In this document: positions 47,064 through 64,000 of the stretch, in pieces
Numbering within the stretch: position 1 is the stretch's first letter
Layout of the letters: every line of letters starts with the position of its first letter
From: Latrodectus hesperus
Taxonomy: Eukaryota; Arthropoda; Arachnida; Araneae; Theridiidae
Direction: 5' to 3'
DNA length: 64,000 nucleotides
NCBI GenBank assembly: GCA_037975125.1
Contig: CM075857.1
Location: forward strand, 70,830,474 to 70,894,473
Made by a program: the position numbers and the translations under genes
Notes under the pieces: generated by a model
Seen by the model: the letters and a program-made list of their open reading frames with translations, nothing else
Told to the model about the DNA's origin: nothing
Databases searched by the model: none

Positions 47064-50000
47064 TAAAAAAAATACTTTACTTTTGGGAACTGTTTCCGTT
47101 TTTTATTCTTAATGTTTTCGAAGTTATATTTAAGATTTATTACATGTTTGTGATTTAAAAGCTGAGTTGGCGAGTTTTCTATTCAATTTCTCAGACGGCA
47201 TCTCATATATATTGAATATTTACCGCCCAGAGAAGAAAAATATTTATGATTAAGTTATTTTATGATGAATGATCCGAAGTTTCAGAGAGGCAACGCGGGG
47301 AAAATATAGTTTGATGACTGCAACGTCAGCATCTTTTATCATCTTTAAAACAAACATAATTGTTTGGATAAGCATCCAAATTTATATTTCTTTAAGAGAT
47401 GACTTTTATGAATAAACGTTAAAATATTTGGTTTATTTTATTAATGTTTTGTTCATTTTTATTGTGCACAGTTACGTTCTTCATATTTGTACTTAAATTG
47501 AATTATTGAATACCCAGCATTATTTATCTTTGAAGTATAGCATTTTATAGCGCTTAATATTAATATGGGAATAAAAAATTTAGTTTAAAAATGATCGATA
47601 TATTTTCATTGAAACCGAACTGTTTCTTATCGAGAAAATGTTGATTTGTTTACATTTAGTTATTACGGATGTAGTAATTTAGTAAATAGAGAATCACAAG
47701 TAATAATGGGGAAAAATATAGAAATAAATTCTAAGAAGATAACTCATATTTATATATGTGCATTTAAATGTCAAATAATTTTAAAACTTTTCAAATAGAT
47801 TTAAAACGATATTTAAAGATTTATATCTTCTATTCACCTAACAAAAGTTAGCTTCAAATTACTAAAATATATCTGTCATTTTCCAACACATTAACGATAA
47901 ATATTTTTATTTTTTAAAACATTAAAAAAATAACTATAATTTAAACGTATACACAAAACCAAGAACCGTAAAATAAACGAAGCAACAGTTTTCGTCTAAA
48001 TTAATTTAAATTCAACAATTCTGAATCAAAAATGAAAAATATTAATTTAAACTTAAGAAAGTCTACATAATCTAAAATTTATAACAATAAAAATAAAAAT
48101 GAAAATCATGGCAATGCACTAGCGTTGAAAATCAAATTATCATTGTTAAGTTCAACAAGAAATATTCCTCGCATTAGAATATATATTAATAGGAATAAAA
48201 TTTTGGAGAAAAATTCAATCTCATTAATGTTTTTCAGTTTGAGGAAATACTGTACTTACAGAATGCCATTTTCAAGAAATATATAAAAAATAAATGTATA
48301 AAGTTGTTAAAAATACTCGTCAATTTTTTTTTAATTTCACGAGTATTTTTTAAAAGAAAACTTATTAAATATTTTAAATAATAGAATGAAAAAATTAAAA
48401 TTTATTATTTTTATTAAAATTCTTCTATAAATCCATTTTCATTATTCATTCTTCTTTAATTTATAGCTTAATAAAAATATTTGAATGAAAAAGCTTTTAT
48501 AAAACAAATTGCATTATTTCATGTAGTAGAAGAATGCTAAACAGCTAATTATGTAAGATGTCTAAAAACAGAATTGTTATCATTTATACTCTTACATAAA
48601 TTTCAAGAACATTCATTTGAAAATTTAAGTCAATCTGAAACTTTAATATTATTCCAAGCAATTAAATGGATTTACATAATTAAAGCAAGAATGAATTAGT
48701 TTGGTTTTCTTTTTACATATGAACAATTAATTAAAATAATGTCAAAACAAAGAAAATTTCTGTCAGCCATAAATTGAAACAAAAATTCAAGGTAGTTATT
48801 TTTCGTGCAATAATTTTAATAGACATAAAACTTTTTTGTGTAATTGCATGAGTGATACTCTTAATTAGAAATAATTCATAAATATTACGATAACTCTGCT
48901 TATGGCATCAGCAAATTACAGTATCCATTGATTCAATGATTTTATTGATGTCAAGTTTCTAAACTAACTTCTGCTCATCGAAAGTTGAAATCATTATCAT
49001 TTAATTAAAGAAGTTAATGACAGAATTTAATTAGAAAATGCAAAATATAAAAAATATTGCATATGCGATAATATTTTAAATGTTAACTTTGAGGAATATC
49101 TCGTTAATAATAATTTTTATACATCGTAAATGAGAATGAAATTACTAAAACATTGTAAAGCTTATGTACTACATATTAAATACTTTAACTATTAATTTTA
49201 AGCATATGCTTAAAATATATAATATTGGTATTTTCATTAATCATATTATTATTACATAATATTATTATTACATAAAATATTATTACATATTATTATTACA
49301 TAAAATCATATTTTATTAAATTTGCAATATTAAACTTTAGAAAATATTTTTAAATTAAGATCTATATAACTAAGTTTTGCAAATGAGAAATAGAAAATAT
49401 TTTTATCCATTTCATCTTATCAGCTATTAAAAATAGTATATCGTAAGTTTCCGATGTTTGATTAAAATTAATTTAAATGTACAACATTTATCATAATGGT
49501 GTGTAAAACATAAATATAAATACAAGGAATAGAAATTTTTTTAAATTTATTTAATATTTTTGCTTATGTCAGGCTAGTAAGTGTTCCTTCAAATAGTAGA
49601 TGAAAACATATTCCCTAAATCTGAGAAAGAATAATTAATTTTTTAATTTTTATTTGCGATAATGTAAAATTTAGTTCTGATGAAAATAAGGAGCATATAT
49701 TTGTTTCATTGTAAATTTTTTAATTACATTGTAAATTTAAAATTACATTTGTTTCATTGTGTGTTTGTTTCATTGTATGTTTCATTGTAAATTTCCTTTA
49801 ACATTTAACATCCAGGCTATCTATCCCAAGACTCAAAGTTAAGATCTAAAGCGAAAGAAATATAGAGTGAAATTTTTCTAAATATTTATTTTAATTGTAA
49901 TTTTCATATGATAAAGTTAATTAAGATCGCATTTATTATATATATATATATACGATATAAATACGATATAAATTAATATTATAATGGAATATCTTTGGTT

Positions 50001-50459
50001 ACTTATTTTTATATTTAGAATATACATGTTAATTTCTAAATTTTTTGCGACATTGTATAAAGTAAAACTCTCTTCATTTATTAAAAATGATTTTGATTTC
50101 AACTTACTAAAATGTATTTCACGTGGCTATGGTTTCATAAATAAATTGATTGAATCGTTATATGAATTGTATAAAGTACTCAATGTTATTGTGAAATTAT
50201 CTAACGTGTGTTAATATCTATAATTTACTCTGATAGAGGCTATAAATACCAAATAGTATAACTTTAAAAATGAAAAATAAATGTAAGCGAAAAATAAAGA
50301 TAAATTTACATCAGGAATCTTTATTTTACGAGATTTAATACTAGAATCAATTCACACATTTGATATTAAGAGTAATATTTTTGTGTTCCAAGAGCTGCAA
50401 GCCCTTTCAGTGATACTTTGTGAATTGAAGCATCTGCCTATCAAATTAATAAAATCAAG
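47064..50459. other. AT-rich non-coding with small repeats
   Basis: No gene was recognised. A 12-bp inverted repeat AAAAATACTCGT lies at 48309-48320 / 48339-48350. ATTATTACAT units recur at 49243-49313. TTTGTTTCATTGTA units recur at about 49700-49795. The 76-codon frame at 49984 has no domain. Confidence 0.55.
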
Positions 50460-52750
<2,291 letters not shown>

Positions 52751-52782
52751 TAGCGCTGCTGTCTTTTGGGGGCATAAAACAA

Positions 52783-55435
<2,653 letters not shown>

Positions 55436-55584
55436 GACTGATGAATTATTAGAAAATAACTGAAAAATATTTCACATTATAAATGCATGATTTGTTCAAT
55501 ACAGAATCTTTTTTGAACTAAGCATGTATTTCAATTGCTTCGAATGTAATGTATTACTTAATTAAGGAAAACTCGTAAATTATA

Positions 55585-55806
55585 ATGTTTGAAAAAAAAC
55601 AATTACATGATGATTATGTACAAAGTAAAGAAGAAATTTCCTGTCATTTTAATGACCCCAAAGAATATAAACTACAGAAAGTGAAGTCGATTGTTAGTCA
55701 TCAAAATAATCAATATCGTTATCCTGCAACTCCTGCCAACACATCTCGAATTGTGCTATATTCTAAATATAAAACTTGGGAGTTTCAAACGGAAAGGAAT
55801 CTGTGA
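55585..55806 (+). CDS. Unassigned 73-codon ORF
   Basis: The frame from ATG 55585 to a stop at 55804-55806 encodes a balanced, charged peptide (MFEKKQLHDDYVQSKEE…), with no signal peptide, membrane segment or domain that I recognise. It ends 15 bp before a strong 27-bp inverted repeat and lies upstream of two mariner relics. It may therefore be part of an unknown mobile element, an exon, or chance. No promoter or splice sites were identified. Confidence 0.2.
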   Translation: MFEKKQLHDDYVQSKEEISCHFNDPKEYKLQKVKSIVSHQNNQYRYPATPANTSRIVLYSKYKTWEFQTERNL

Positions 55807-55820
55807 GTGCTTGATGAAAG

Positions 55821-55881
55821 TCTGCCTCATTGGTAAAGAATTTTAAACGTTATTTTTAAAATTCTTTATTAATGAGGCAGA
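55821..55881. repeat. 27-bp near-perfect inverted repeat, 7-nt loop
   Basis: TCTGCCTCATTGGTAAAGAA plus TTTTAAA (55821-55847) pairs with 55855-55881. The only mismatch is GG (55832-55833) against the two T's at 55869-55870, giving G-U pairs in RNA. The loop is CGTTATT. The size and form resemble a miRNA precursor or a small foldback element. Confidence 0.8.
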
Positions 55882-55899
55882 ATTTTAACGAAAATTTAA

Positions 55900-56460
55900 T
55901 AATTGTTCAGGAAATGGAAGAGTTGCTAAACTAATGGTGCAAAGCCAGGTGTGTTAAAAGGGTGGCATAAAATCTCCCACACAAACCACTCAATGTTATT
56001 CCTGGCCACCCTATGACACGTTATTGGTCAAAAACAGTATTTTTCTGTGATTAAGTAGTGTTGGATCCTTCGATTGCATTGCTTGTTGCACCAGTTCCAA
56101 TTACTGCGAATAAAAAAAACCTCAGAGAGCGCTTGTCCCGGTCGGTAGTAGTTTATGGTGAACCCCTTGATGACTAGTCCACTAAACACCAGCTTCATCA
56201 TAGAGAGAAAATCTCATTACATTATTTTTCGAAACTATTGCCATGTTTATCGTTCATTTGCAGCTATTTCCAAATGCTTGACATATTCCTTGATTTGTTG
56301 TTAGAGCTAATAAATCCACTTCAATGTCGTAAAGCAAATAACATCAAACAATCTCCTTTGACAAATCCAATTCTCTTCGCTGCTGTACGAAATACGATTG
56401 ACAAATGTGCATGGTGGACCTACTTTTATGGAGACTGATATTTTTACGCTCGACATATCG
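55900..56460 (-). mobile_element. Mariner-type transposase relic (minus strand)
   Basis: The minus-strand translation holds a decayed C-terminal transposase: KLVFSGLVIKGFTINYYRPG (about 56195-56135), where mariners have a WW..G.I.Y..L.PG pattern. Then comes HRVARNNIEWFVWEILCHPF (about 56020-55960), with NTPGFAP in place of the usual YSPDLAP, and LFHFLNN. Catalytic acids in this part are lost, and there are stops and probably frameshifts. No terminal repeats were found. Upstream (minus-sense) sequence to about 56640 is GC-richer and may be the rest of the element. The assignment rests on pattern order rather than on an intact frame. Confidence 0.5.
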
Positions 56461-56739
56461 GTGTTTCAATCACATCATGCTCTAATTTGCATACTGTTTA
56501 TCACTTCATTCAATGACAATGCGACAACGGCAGGACCTTCTTTGTTTAACTTATGGATATAACCTCAATTTTACAGTGCTTTCACAATATAAGTTACACT
56601 TGTCCCGCCAACGATGACATCATTGGGAAAGAAAAACGAAGTTTGTGAAGACAATAATTGAGTTTCTGGTTTACAACTGTAGCAATTTCATTCGAATTGT
56701 TTGAACCGTTGCTACGGAGTAAAAGAAAAAAATACTACG

Positions 56740-57806
56740 TCAGTAAGAAACTTACTGCAAAACTTTGAAGTCCACGAAACGTACGATTTTTGTGGGCAGA
56801 ATGTTTAACAAGTATGGAGATTAAACGTGAAATATCGGCTGTGTATGGGTCATATGCAACGTAAGGTGCAGCCATTGTGAAATGGTGCCAACAGTTCAAA
56901 AATAGTCGCACAGACTTAACTGATGCTGAAAGGCAAGGATGGCCAATAATGGTGAGCACAGTAGACATGACAGAGCGGGGTACAGGCATTATCCTCTGCA
57001 ATTGCAGAGTGAGAGTCACGCACATTGAGCAGCACTTGGAAATAAGTGTTGACAGTGCTAATTCCCTCATCCGTCAATGAATGAATTATTGCAATTTGTG
57101 TTCACGTTGAGTTATTTATTCATTGACTTCCGAACACAAAAGAGCAAGGTTTGCAGCTTTCCTGGAATTCCATCAACTTTATTCTGCGGAAGGTAATGAT
57201 TTTTTAAATTGCATCATTGTGGGTGATTAAACAAGTGTACAGCATTTCACTAAAGAAACGAAGCAAGTGTCGAAGGAATGGAGGTACACATCATCCTTCG
57301 TGAGAACAAAATCCAAAGTTCCCACATCAGTGGGTGAAGCTATGGCTACTGTTTTTTTTTTCGATTGTGAAAGTGTTGTCTACGCCACTTTTATATGAAA
57401 GAGCACAATTATTACTCATGAGTTCTACTGAGAAACACAACGAGATTTGCGCAAAGCTGTAAAAAATTAAGCGACGTGAAAGGATAAGTAAAGGCATTGT
57501 TATCTTTCATGACAATACAAGACCTCGCTAGGCATGTATAACACATGATTTGATTTTCGGTTTGGATGGGAGTTCTGGAAGCATCTACTGTACAGTCCCG
57601 ATATAGTACCTTGTGACTTTCATGTTCGGCAAGCTCAAAGAATATTTAAGTGGAAGACAATGTTCCAATGATAACCAAGTTCAGACAGCTGTTTAAAACT
57701 GGTTCGAAGGCCAAGGAGGGAATTTTTATCGTCACAACATCGAGTGATTAGTACTACGTTCTGACAATCATCTGCAGCAAATAGGAGATTATGAAACGAA
57801 ATAGTG
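56740..57806 (+). mobile_element. Mariner-type transposase relic (plus strand)
   Basis: Remnants can be followed in order. N-terminal ILVKHSAHKN-like sequence is absent on this strand, but MEIKREISAVYGSYAT (about 56815-56862) and IVKWCQQFKNSRTDLTDAER (about 56875-56935) match the helix-turn-helix region. HKRARFAAFLEFHQLY follows (about 57140-57185). The second catalytic D is in IVIFHDNTRPR (about 57502-57530). YLVTFMFGKLKEYLSGRQCS (about 57607-57665) falls where CDFH-FGKLKEYL is expected, so the third D is lost or shifted. GGNFYRHNIE and RSDNHLQQIGDYETK end the protein at about 57804. Many stops and frameshifts are present. No terminal repeats were found. Confidence 0.75.
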
Positions 57807-60100
57807 TATTTTATGTTTGTCATATTGCACTAAAGAATATTATCGTGAATGGAAAAATAATATTTTTTATGTTATTAAAATACTAAAACCAATCGCACAC
57901 TAATTTGAGTTTGCTTATATTGATTATATAAACAAACTTGAATTACAAATAGGAGAATTATGTCATTTTCCTGAAGTTTAAACGAAAACAAAAACTGTTA
58001 AAAATTTCTGATTTGATACAATAAACTTATTCACCGCATAAAATTGTCAATCTATTAATATAAAATAAATTTTATAATTTATTTAGTTACTATAAATTTA
58101 TTTCTTGAAAAAGAAAGAGAAGAATCCCAATGCTACTGAAAATTTCAATTTAGTATTAATTATTTCGTAGTTAATATCTAGAACTAACAAAAGGTGTTCA
58201 GAAGAAAAAATATTCCGCTTGGGGAAATATAAATTCACTTTTATCTAAATTGAAAATGTAAGTTATGAGTAAATTAAAATATAACTTGCATAAAATCTAA
58301 CTTTACAGAAATTAAGGTAACAAAATGCTCAAAAGAGAGTGCGCAACTCTATTATCCATCGAAACATTAAAAATGATAAGAAATTTATTAAGTATTCAAA
58401 AGTTTTTCGCGTAATTTTATTAATTATTTTTCTTAAATAAATAATTAATATATAAAAATATATTCTCCATTCTCCCTATTTTGTTATTATAAATTTATAA
58501 TAAGAAATTCCTTTAACATCAGATAAAATTTTTCTTACATATTTTTAAATTAATGCATTCTAATTATACTTATAAATTTTGTACTCAGTTAATATTAAAA
58601 ATTAAAAAATAATATGTTCCATTTCATGTAACTATAAATTAATATTATCAGTTTGTACACTATTCGGACACTTTCTTTTATGTAAAATAATCAGATTTCA
58701 CATTAAATAAAGCAAAAATGCAATTAAAAAATTAATATTCTAAATTAAACTAATATCCTCAACAAGTTGCATATATTTGCAAGTGTTATTATTTGAAAAG
58801 AAAATCAAGCCAAGCAAAAACGTTTCTATCATTTGTAGGAAATCTACAAGCGATTATTTGTAATTGGGAATGTTCTTATCTATAATATAACCTTTAGTAT
58901 CTCTATCTCTAGTAACATGTCTATTGATTCTTTAGGAGCTAGAAATCTTGATCGAGTCAAACACTTCTATCCATTTCATTCATAATTCATGAAATGCCTG
59001 TTCAGTTTATTTTCTTCTTTGTGAAAGGTAACAATATGAGTGTAACGAAAGCACGTGTGCTTCAAATAATACATTATTGCTAAGGAATAAATATAAAGCA
59101 GAATTATTTATTTCTTTACAGGTAATAGCTCTTAATGTATATGCATCTGAATGTAAAATTTAACGTGAAGCATAGCATATAAATATTCTTAATGTTTCTC
59201 TTAAGAAATGATTTTATTTTTGAAAACTGTTTTGCGAACTTAAAAAGAGCTTTTGAAATGTTTTGCATCATATCTATATTTAAATCAATTAAAAATCTAA
59301 TAGACAAATGTTACGTAATTATTCATTAAAAAGTTTATTTAAAAAATCAAAATGTGTTAAATATCAAATTCAATGTTTTGTATATTCATTTGATTATATC
59401 GAATTCCATTATTTAATTTCAAATATTTTATTTCCGTAAGTATTTGACTTATTATTTACTAATACTCAATATATATTTGAAATGCAATAAATTTACTGCA
59501 TACATTCCTTCAATTATTGGCCACAAAATTCAAAATATCATGAAAAGTGGAATAATATAATATTTTGTTGTTTATTTTACGTCATTTTAAAACAGCAATT
59601 ATTTAACTTTTTAAATAAAATATTTTACATACTATATCATATACAGTATAGTTTATTTAAATTATATATGCAGATATATTTTTAGAGTAAATCATTGAGC
59701 CAAAGGTAAAATATAACTGCATTTATAATTTAAATAAACTGTTAATAAACAATTTTACTAAACTCTTATTTAATTTATATTTATGCATAAAAAAACAGTC
59801 TATTTTTTAACATTTAAAAGTAACATATTTTTAAACTGGATATAATTTTATGGTTGTAACTTTCTAAGTAATTTAAATAAATATCAATTAAAGTAGTAAA
59901 AAACAAAGAAATATGTTTTGTTAGGAAAAGTAAAAATGTACTGCAAAATCGATGAAGATTACATTACCTATAATTATAGATATCATTTTATATATTATAT
60001 AAATATATTCTATTATTTATAGTGTTTCAGGAAGACGTTCCCAAACGCCGAGATTTATTCTTGCCTTACAAGGCAGAAAACTCCAATATATCATAAATAC
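57807..60100. other. AT-rich non-coding with one long hairpin
   Basis: No gene was recognised. The hairpin at 59650-59740 is listed separately. Confidence 0.55.
59650..59740. repeat. 24-bp inverted repeat with 43-nt loop
   Basis: AGTTTATTTAAATTATATATGCAG (59650-59673) pairs with 59717-59740 with a single mismatch. It is AT-rich but too long to be readily dismissed. It may be a foldback repeat or a hairpin RNA. Confidence 0.7.
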
Positions 60101-60113
60101 AAAAGGCATTTAT

Positions 60114-60349
60114 GCCGCATACCCTGTCTAGTGGTCAGAGTGCCTGACTATGGATAGAGAGGCTCTGGATTCGAATCCCAGTTCGGGCATGGATATACGT
60201 TCTTGCTCTGTCTATCCTGTCTTTGTCCTTTCTTTGTATGTATGGGTTGTGAATGATATGATTCAGTTGTAAAATATGACTCAGTTGAAAAAGTGGAGCA
60301 GCTCACCCCATATTTGCCAGCCTAGCTGAGCCACGACAACAACAACAAC
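60114..60349 (+). mobile_element. tRNA-derived SINE (copy 4), other tail, with target-site duplication
   Basis: A plus-strand copy opens with GCCGCATACCCTGTCTAGTGG (A-box-like) and GATTCGAATCC (B box, about 60171-60181). It is followed by the pyrimidine-rich middle TCTATCCTGTCTTTGTCC, as in copy 2. After about 60250 it diverges from copy 2 and ends GCTGAGCCACGACAACAACAACAACA. It is flanked by the 13-bp duplication AAAAGGCATTTAT (60101-60113 and 60350-60362), so both ends are exact. Confidence 0.92.
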
Positions 60350-60362
60350 AAAAGGCATTTAT

Positions 60363-62559
60363 ACTTTCTGCGCACATGTCTTGTAGAAATACGTTGTTCA
60401 AAAGTGTGAATACTTTCCTCCTAGGACAGATTAAAGCAAATTTTAAATTTTTCTCACTGAGTACTAGTTTTATACATTCACCCACGTAGAAGAAAATTTA
60501 AATTGTTCATTTAAATGAATTTTTAAGAAATATAATAAATTTATCTTCAGTATTATCAGTCTAACCAATGTGTAATATATCTCTCCTGTCTCTAATAACG
60601 CTTAAAATTTATTTTAACGATGTAAATGATTTTACAAGTTCATAGTTTTTAATCCATTTTAAGTATTGAAACTCAGTAAGAATAAAATAAATAGTTATGA
60701 AAATTATTTAAAAGAATATTATAAAACGGGGGTTTTCTAAAAAAGGATTTTATTAATTTTCCCAAAAATAATGTAATGAATTTTTTTCTGATATTTATGC
60801 TCTATTTTTCATGACTCGGAAATATTTTTATTAATATTTTTGAGCAGTGTACGTGAATACATAAATAACCACACATTTTAAACTTTACGGGCATGATACA
60901 AAATTGCTGAAAAATATTTAAAAGAGAAGATAAATGAGGGAGAGAATTATATTTTAGTAAAATTTTACAAACTCATGGACACCTCATATTAAATACTTAA
61001 TTGAATGCAGAATTATACTAATTATAAGACAATATTCTAAATTTAAATATCGATTAAGCGCTACAATGAGGGAAAATTTATATGAGAATTAAATCATTAT
61101 TCATGTCACACAATCAGATATAATTCAAGAAAATTCATGATAAATTTTAAAATATAAGTTGATAAGTATTATTTAAAAACATGTTATAAATTTTTATTTA
61201 AAATATAAGTTAAATTAAAAAAATATATTTAAAATTGTTTTCACCTTCTTGAACACACCATTCTAGAAAGAGTATAATAATGTCTCAATTTATTTCTCAT
61301 TTTATCAAATCGATATTGAAATTACAGGATTTATTCTATACACTAGTGTTTCCAAAAAGATATTTTGAAAAAATAAATACTTTAATCTAAGGATTTCAAT
61401 ACACAAAATATGAAATGTCTTCAAAATTATTTAGTGAATTTAATACACTTATAAAAATGTATTTTATTAATCAGAATACACATTTATTTTAAATTATTCA
61501 GTTTATAAACAAGCTTATATAAATTTCTAGAAAAGCCTTAAGATCAATAGATAGATTAAACCTTCTTTAAGAGCAATAACCCATCGTATAATTTATTAAG
61601 AGAATACTTGTATTTATTTTAAATAATTTTTTAAATACTTCCCAAGTTTCATATTCTTGGGAAATTTATTGATCAAATAATACGATTTAATGGCCCATTA
61701 CTTTAATTGCTTCCTCATTTTTCATAATTACCCCTATTAAATCTACTTTAAAAAATATAAAATATCAATTTTATTTGTTATATCAAAATTCCTTAGGAAA
61801 TTTTTTAATGTTTACCCAGAAGGTTAAACGTGAAATTAAAAAAAATATTTTTTCATATATGATGAATATTAAAAAAGTATTGTCGGGGATTGCAAATTAT
61901 AAATAATTTTATCTATGAGCAAATTTATAAATAACTGGAATTATTTATATTGATAGTAAGAAGTTTTTATTTCTATATAATATTATTTTCAAATAAATGT
62001 ATTTTTATGGAAAAAGAAAATATAACTATCAATTTGAAAATTAAAATTTAGAAGAAAAGTTAAAGCTATAAATAACTATAAAATCAAAAAAATATAGATA
62101 TAAAGTAGAAAATTTATAACTACAGGAAATATTTTTTCTCAATGAGAATAAAGCTGTTTACATATAAGCAAACAAAAATACTGTGGTTCTGTTGTTGGTT
62201 AGAAAAAATTTAAAAGCTGTAAAGATAAATTGAAAATTTATTTTAATAATTATATTTACTATAAATTTAAAGGATAACTTAATAAATTACTATAGGCATT
62301 TTAATATTAATATTAATTCTACTCATGGTTACATTTTTAGAAATTAATTAGATTAAAGGTTAAAGAAAAAATTGTAAATATTGTTACCGACTTGCATTAC
62401 TTTGTTTCATATTCTTTAACATTACACTAATTATTGTTTAATGTAAAACATTCCTAATATTCAAAATTAAAATTTTTGCAAACTTAGAATAAACATATTC
62501 ACAAAATATCATGTTTTTTTTAAAAGCTGCCAATTACGAACGGAACCTACTTTTTTTAG
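60363..62559. other. AT-rich non-coding; possible solo Tc1-like end at 60838-60851
   Basis: TTTTGAGCAGTGTA at 60838-60851 is identical to the outer 14 bp of the Tc1-like element's right end (31986-31999). No transposase or partner end was seen around it. Nothing else was recognised. Confidence 0.5.
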
Positions 62560-63060
62560 CTAAAATATTGATTTATTTCTGAAAGAAGGAAAGATTTGTG
62601 GGTTATGGTAATTTTGACTCGCCAAAAATTTAATTCAAAAATAATCTTTTTAAACCAAAGTAGGAAGAAAAAAAAGGCATTGCTAATCACTGAAGAAAAT
62701 GAGAAGTGAAAGGGGAAAAAAAAGGAAATTTCTTTAAAATTGCTTTCTAAGAGCAGAGTGATAAAAATAATAATTTCAAATCTTCCCTATAGGCAAAATA
62801 GCTTCGTTTGTCCTTTCAAAAAACGCTACGGAGAGATTTTTCATTTTCTAGTGCAGATTTAATTTTAAAGGACGAACTATTTTACGCGCTCGGTTGAACA
62901 CGGATCTAGGCTTTCCTAATTGGAAACAGCTCTGATGCGCCGGGAATGCGATTTCTGCAACCGTTAACGTTTGAAGATTTTTTTATTCCTTTTCAAAAGT
63001 TTCGACTTCTCTTGCTGTCATTAAATAGCAAGAAAGAAAGAAATGTCTTGAATGAAGTCC
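62560..63060. other. GC-richer unassigned patch
   Basis: A region of balanced composition (for example ACGCGCTCGGTTGAACACGG at 62884-62903 and GATGCGCCGGGAATGCG at about 62934-62950) without an open frame or repeat signature. It may be a conserved non-coding or regulatory element. Confidence 0.3.
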
Positions 63061-63963
63061 ATTAAAATAAATGATGACTGTTTCTTACCTACGATTCTTT
63101 CTGATAACAAATTTTTTCAATATATTGCCACAGTCATTTCAATTTTGAACTTGCCATATGGTTTGACTATAGATTTCGCTTATCATATAGAAAGATGATA
63201 TAAAATATATTATTTCTGTACATGAAGAAAAATTTATCAGATATTCTGATAATATTCTACAAAACTAAATCAACAAATGTTATTTGTGTTTTCATTACTA
63301 TTTCAAAAGAAATTTTTTCTAATATTTTTATTATTTTCGTAACTTAATATACTCTATTAATAATAATTACCACACTAACTAGAAATATTTAATTGAGTTT
63401 ATAAAATTTATAATTTATATATCACATCTTTATATAGTATGAAAGTGAAAATTAATTGTTTTTTATAAAATATCAATTAATTTACAAGATACTGAGTAGG
63501 AATTCAATTTAAAAAATATGCATCCCCATTTGATTTTTCGTTAATTAATTGAGACCTAGAAATGTATTTACCTGTGAAAGTTATAACATGCAAAATGAAA
63601 AATAATTCTTATAAAAATTTCTTCCAATTTAATGTTTCAGGAATATTATATTACACATTTGTTACAAAATCCTTGACTGGAAAAAAATGTAAATTTCATT
63701 TCCTCCTACTTCATTTCTAATGCAATAAAAAGGAGATAAAAATACTTAAATTATGTATGAATTCATTAAACCGCAATGTAAGAAATTAACTTAGAGGTAA
63801 TTCAAAATTGTTATATTTTAAATAAGTATCAGGCTTTGGTGAGATTTTGGTAAGAAATAGAAGTTTGATTATAAATTTTGCATATGAAATTACGTTAAAT
63901 ATTTAAATAGTTGATTTTATTTTTATCTTGATGCAACAAATATCATCTATCATGTATTCATGT

Positions 63964-63965
<2 letters not shown>
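63061..63965. other. AT-rich non-coding
   Basis: Nothing was recognised. Confidence 0.6.

Positions 63966-63967
<2 letters not shown>

Positions 63968-64000
<33 letters not shown>
63968..64000. repeat. (TA)n microsatellite running off the window
   Basis: The TA run starts after ATGTATACA and continues past the end of the window, so its length is unknown. Confidence 0.95.

Overview
The window is strongly AT-rich, intron-poor-looking eukaryotic DNA with no recognisable complete host gene, no bacterial-type operon and no CRISPR array. It looks like intergenic or giant-intron sequence of an arthropod. Tc1- and mariner-type transposons, an RTE-type LINE, LINE remnants with RNase H and CCHC domains, and tRNA-headed SINEs with (CAA)n tails together suggest an arachnid, most likely a spider. 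That taxonomic guess is an inference from repeat families, not from a host gene.

Layout. About twenty (TA)n arrays of 40 to 364 bp punctuate the window; the longest is 51849-52212. There is one (CA)n array at 37340-37469. Between 209 and 10995 there are three SINEs on the minus strand that share one 3' body but carry different 5' heads. A fourth SINE at 60114-60349 shares a head with one of them but has another tail. Two degenerate 5S rRNA-like segments lie at 12141-12640. The 26.6-29.6 kb block holds a minus-strand LINE fragment with an RNase H domain, a 75-bp direct-repeat/hairpin structure, and a decayed plus-strand RTE-type LINE ending in (TGA)n. The 30.7-32.7 kb block is a dead Tc1-like element next to an internally deleted mariner with long terminal repeats. 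A nearly full-length dead mariner fills 50592-51848, followed by a giant TA array and a LINE 3' remnant. Two more mariner relics, in opposite orientations, lie at about 55.9-57.8 kb.

Possible host coding sequence is limited to short, unproven exon-like pieces: 36550-36729 (minus), 46884-47063 (plus), 11607-11683 (plus) and 13050-13404 (minus). None could be assigned to a family. Several clean hairpins (6748-6798, 24408-24448, 27360-27405, 55821-55881, 59650-59740) are not explained by the named elements. Nothing here amounts to a convincing new biological system. The most interesting points are the modular SINE family and its shared tail with LINEs, the 5S-derived segments, the nested hairpin bounded by direct repeats, and the cryptic exons. 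Every transposase and reverse transcriptase seen is broken, so no autonomous element is expected to be active here.
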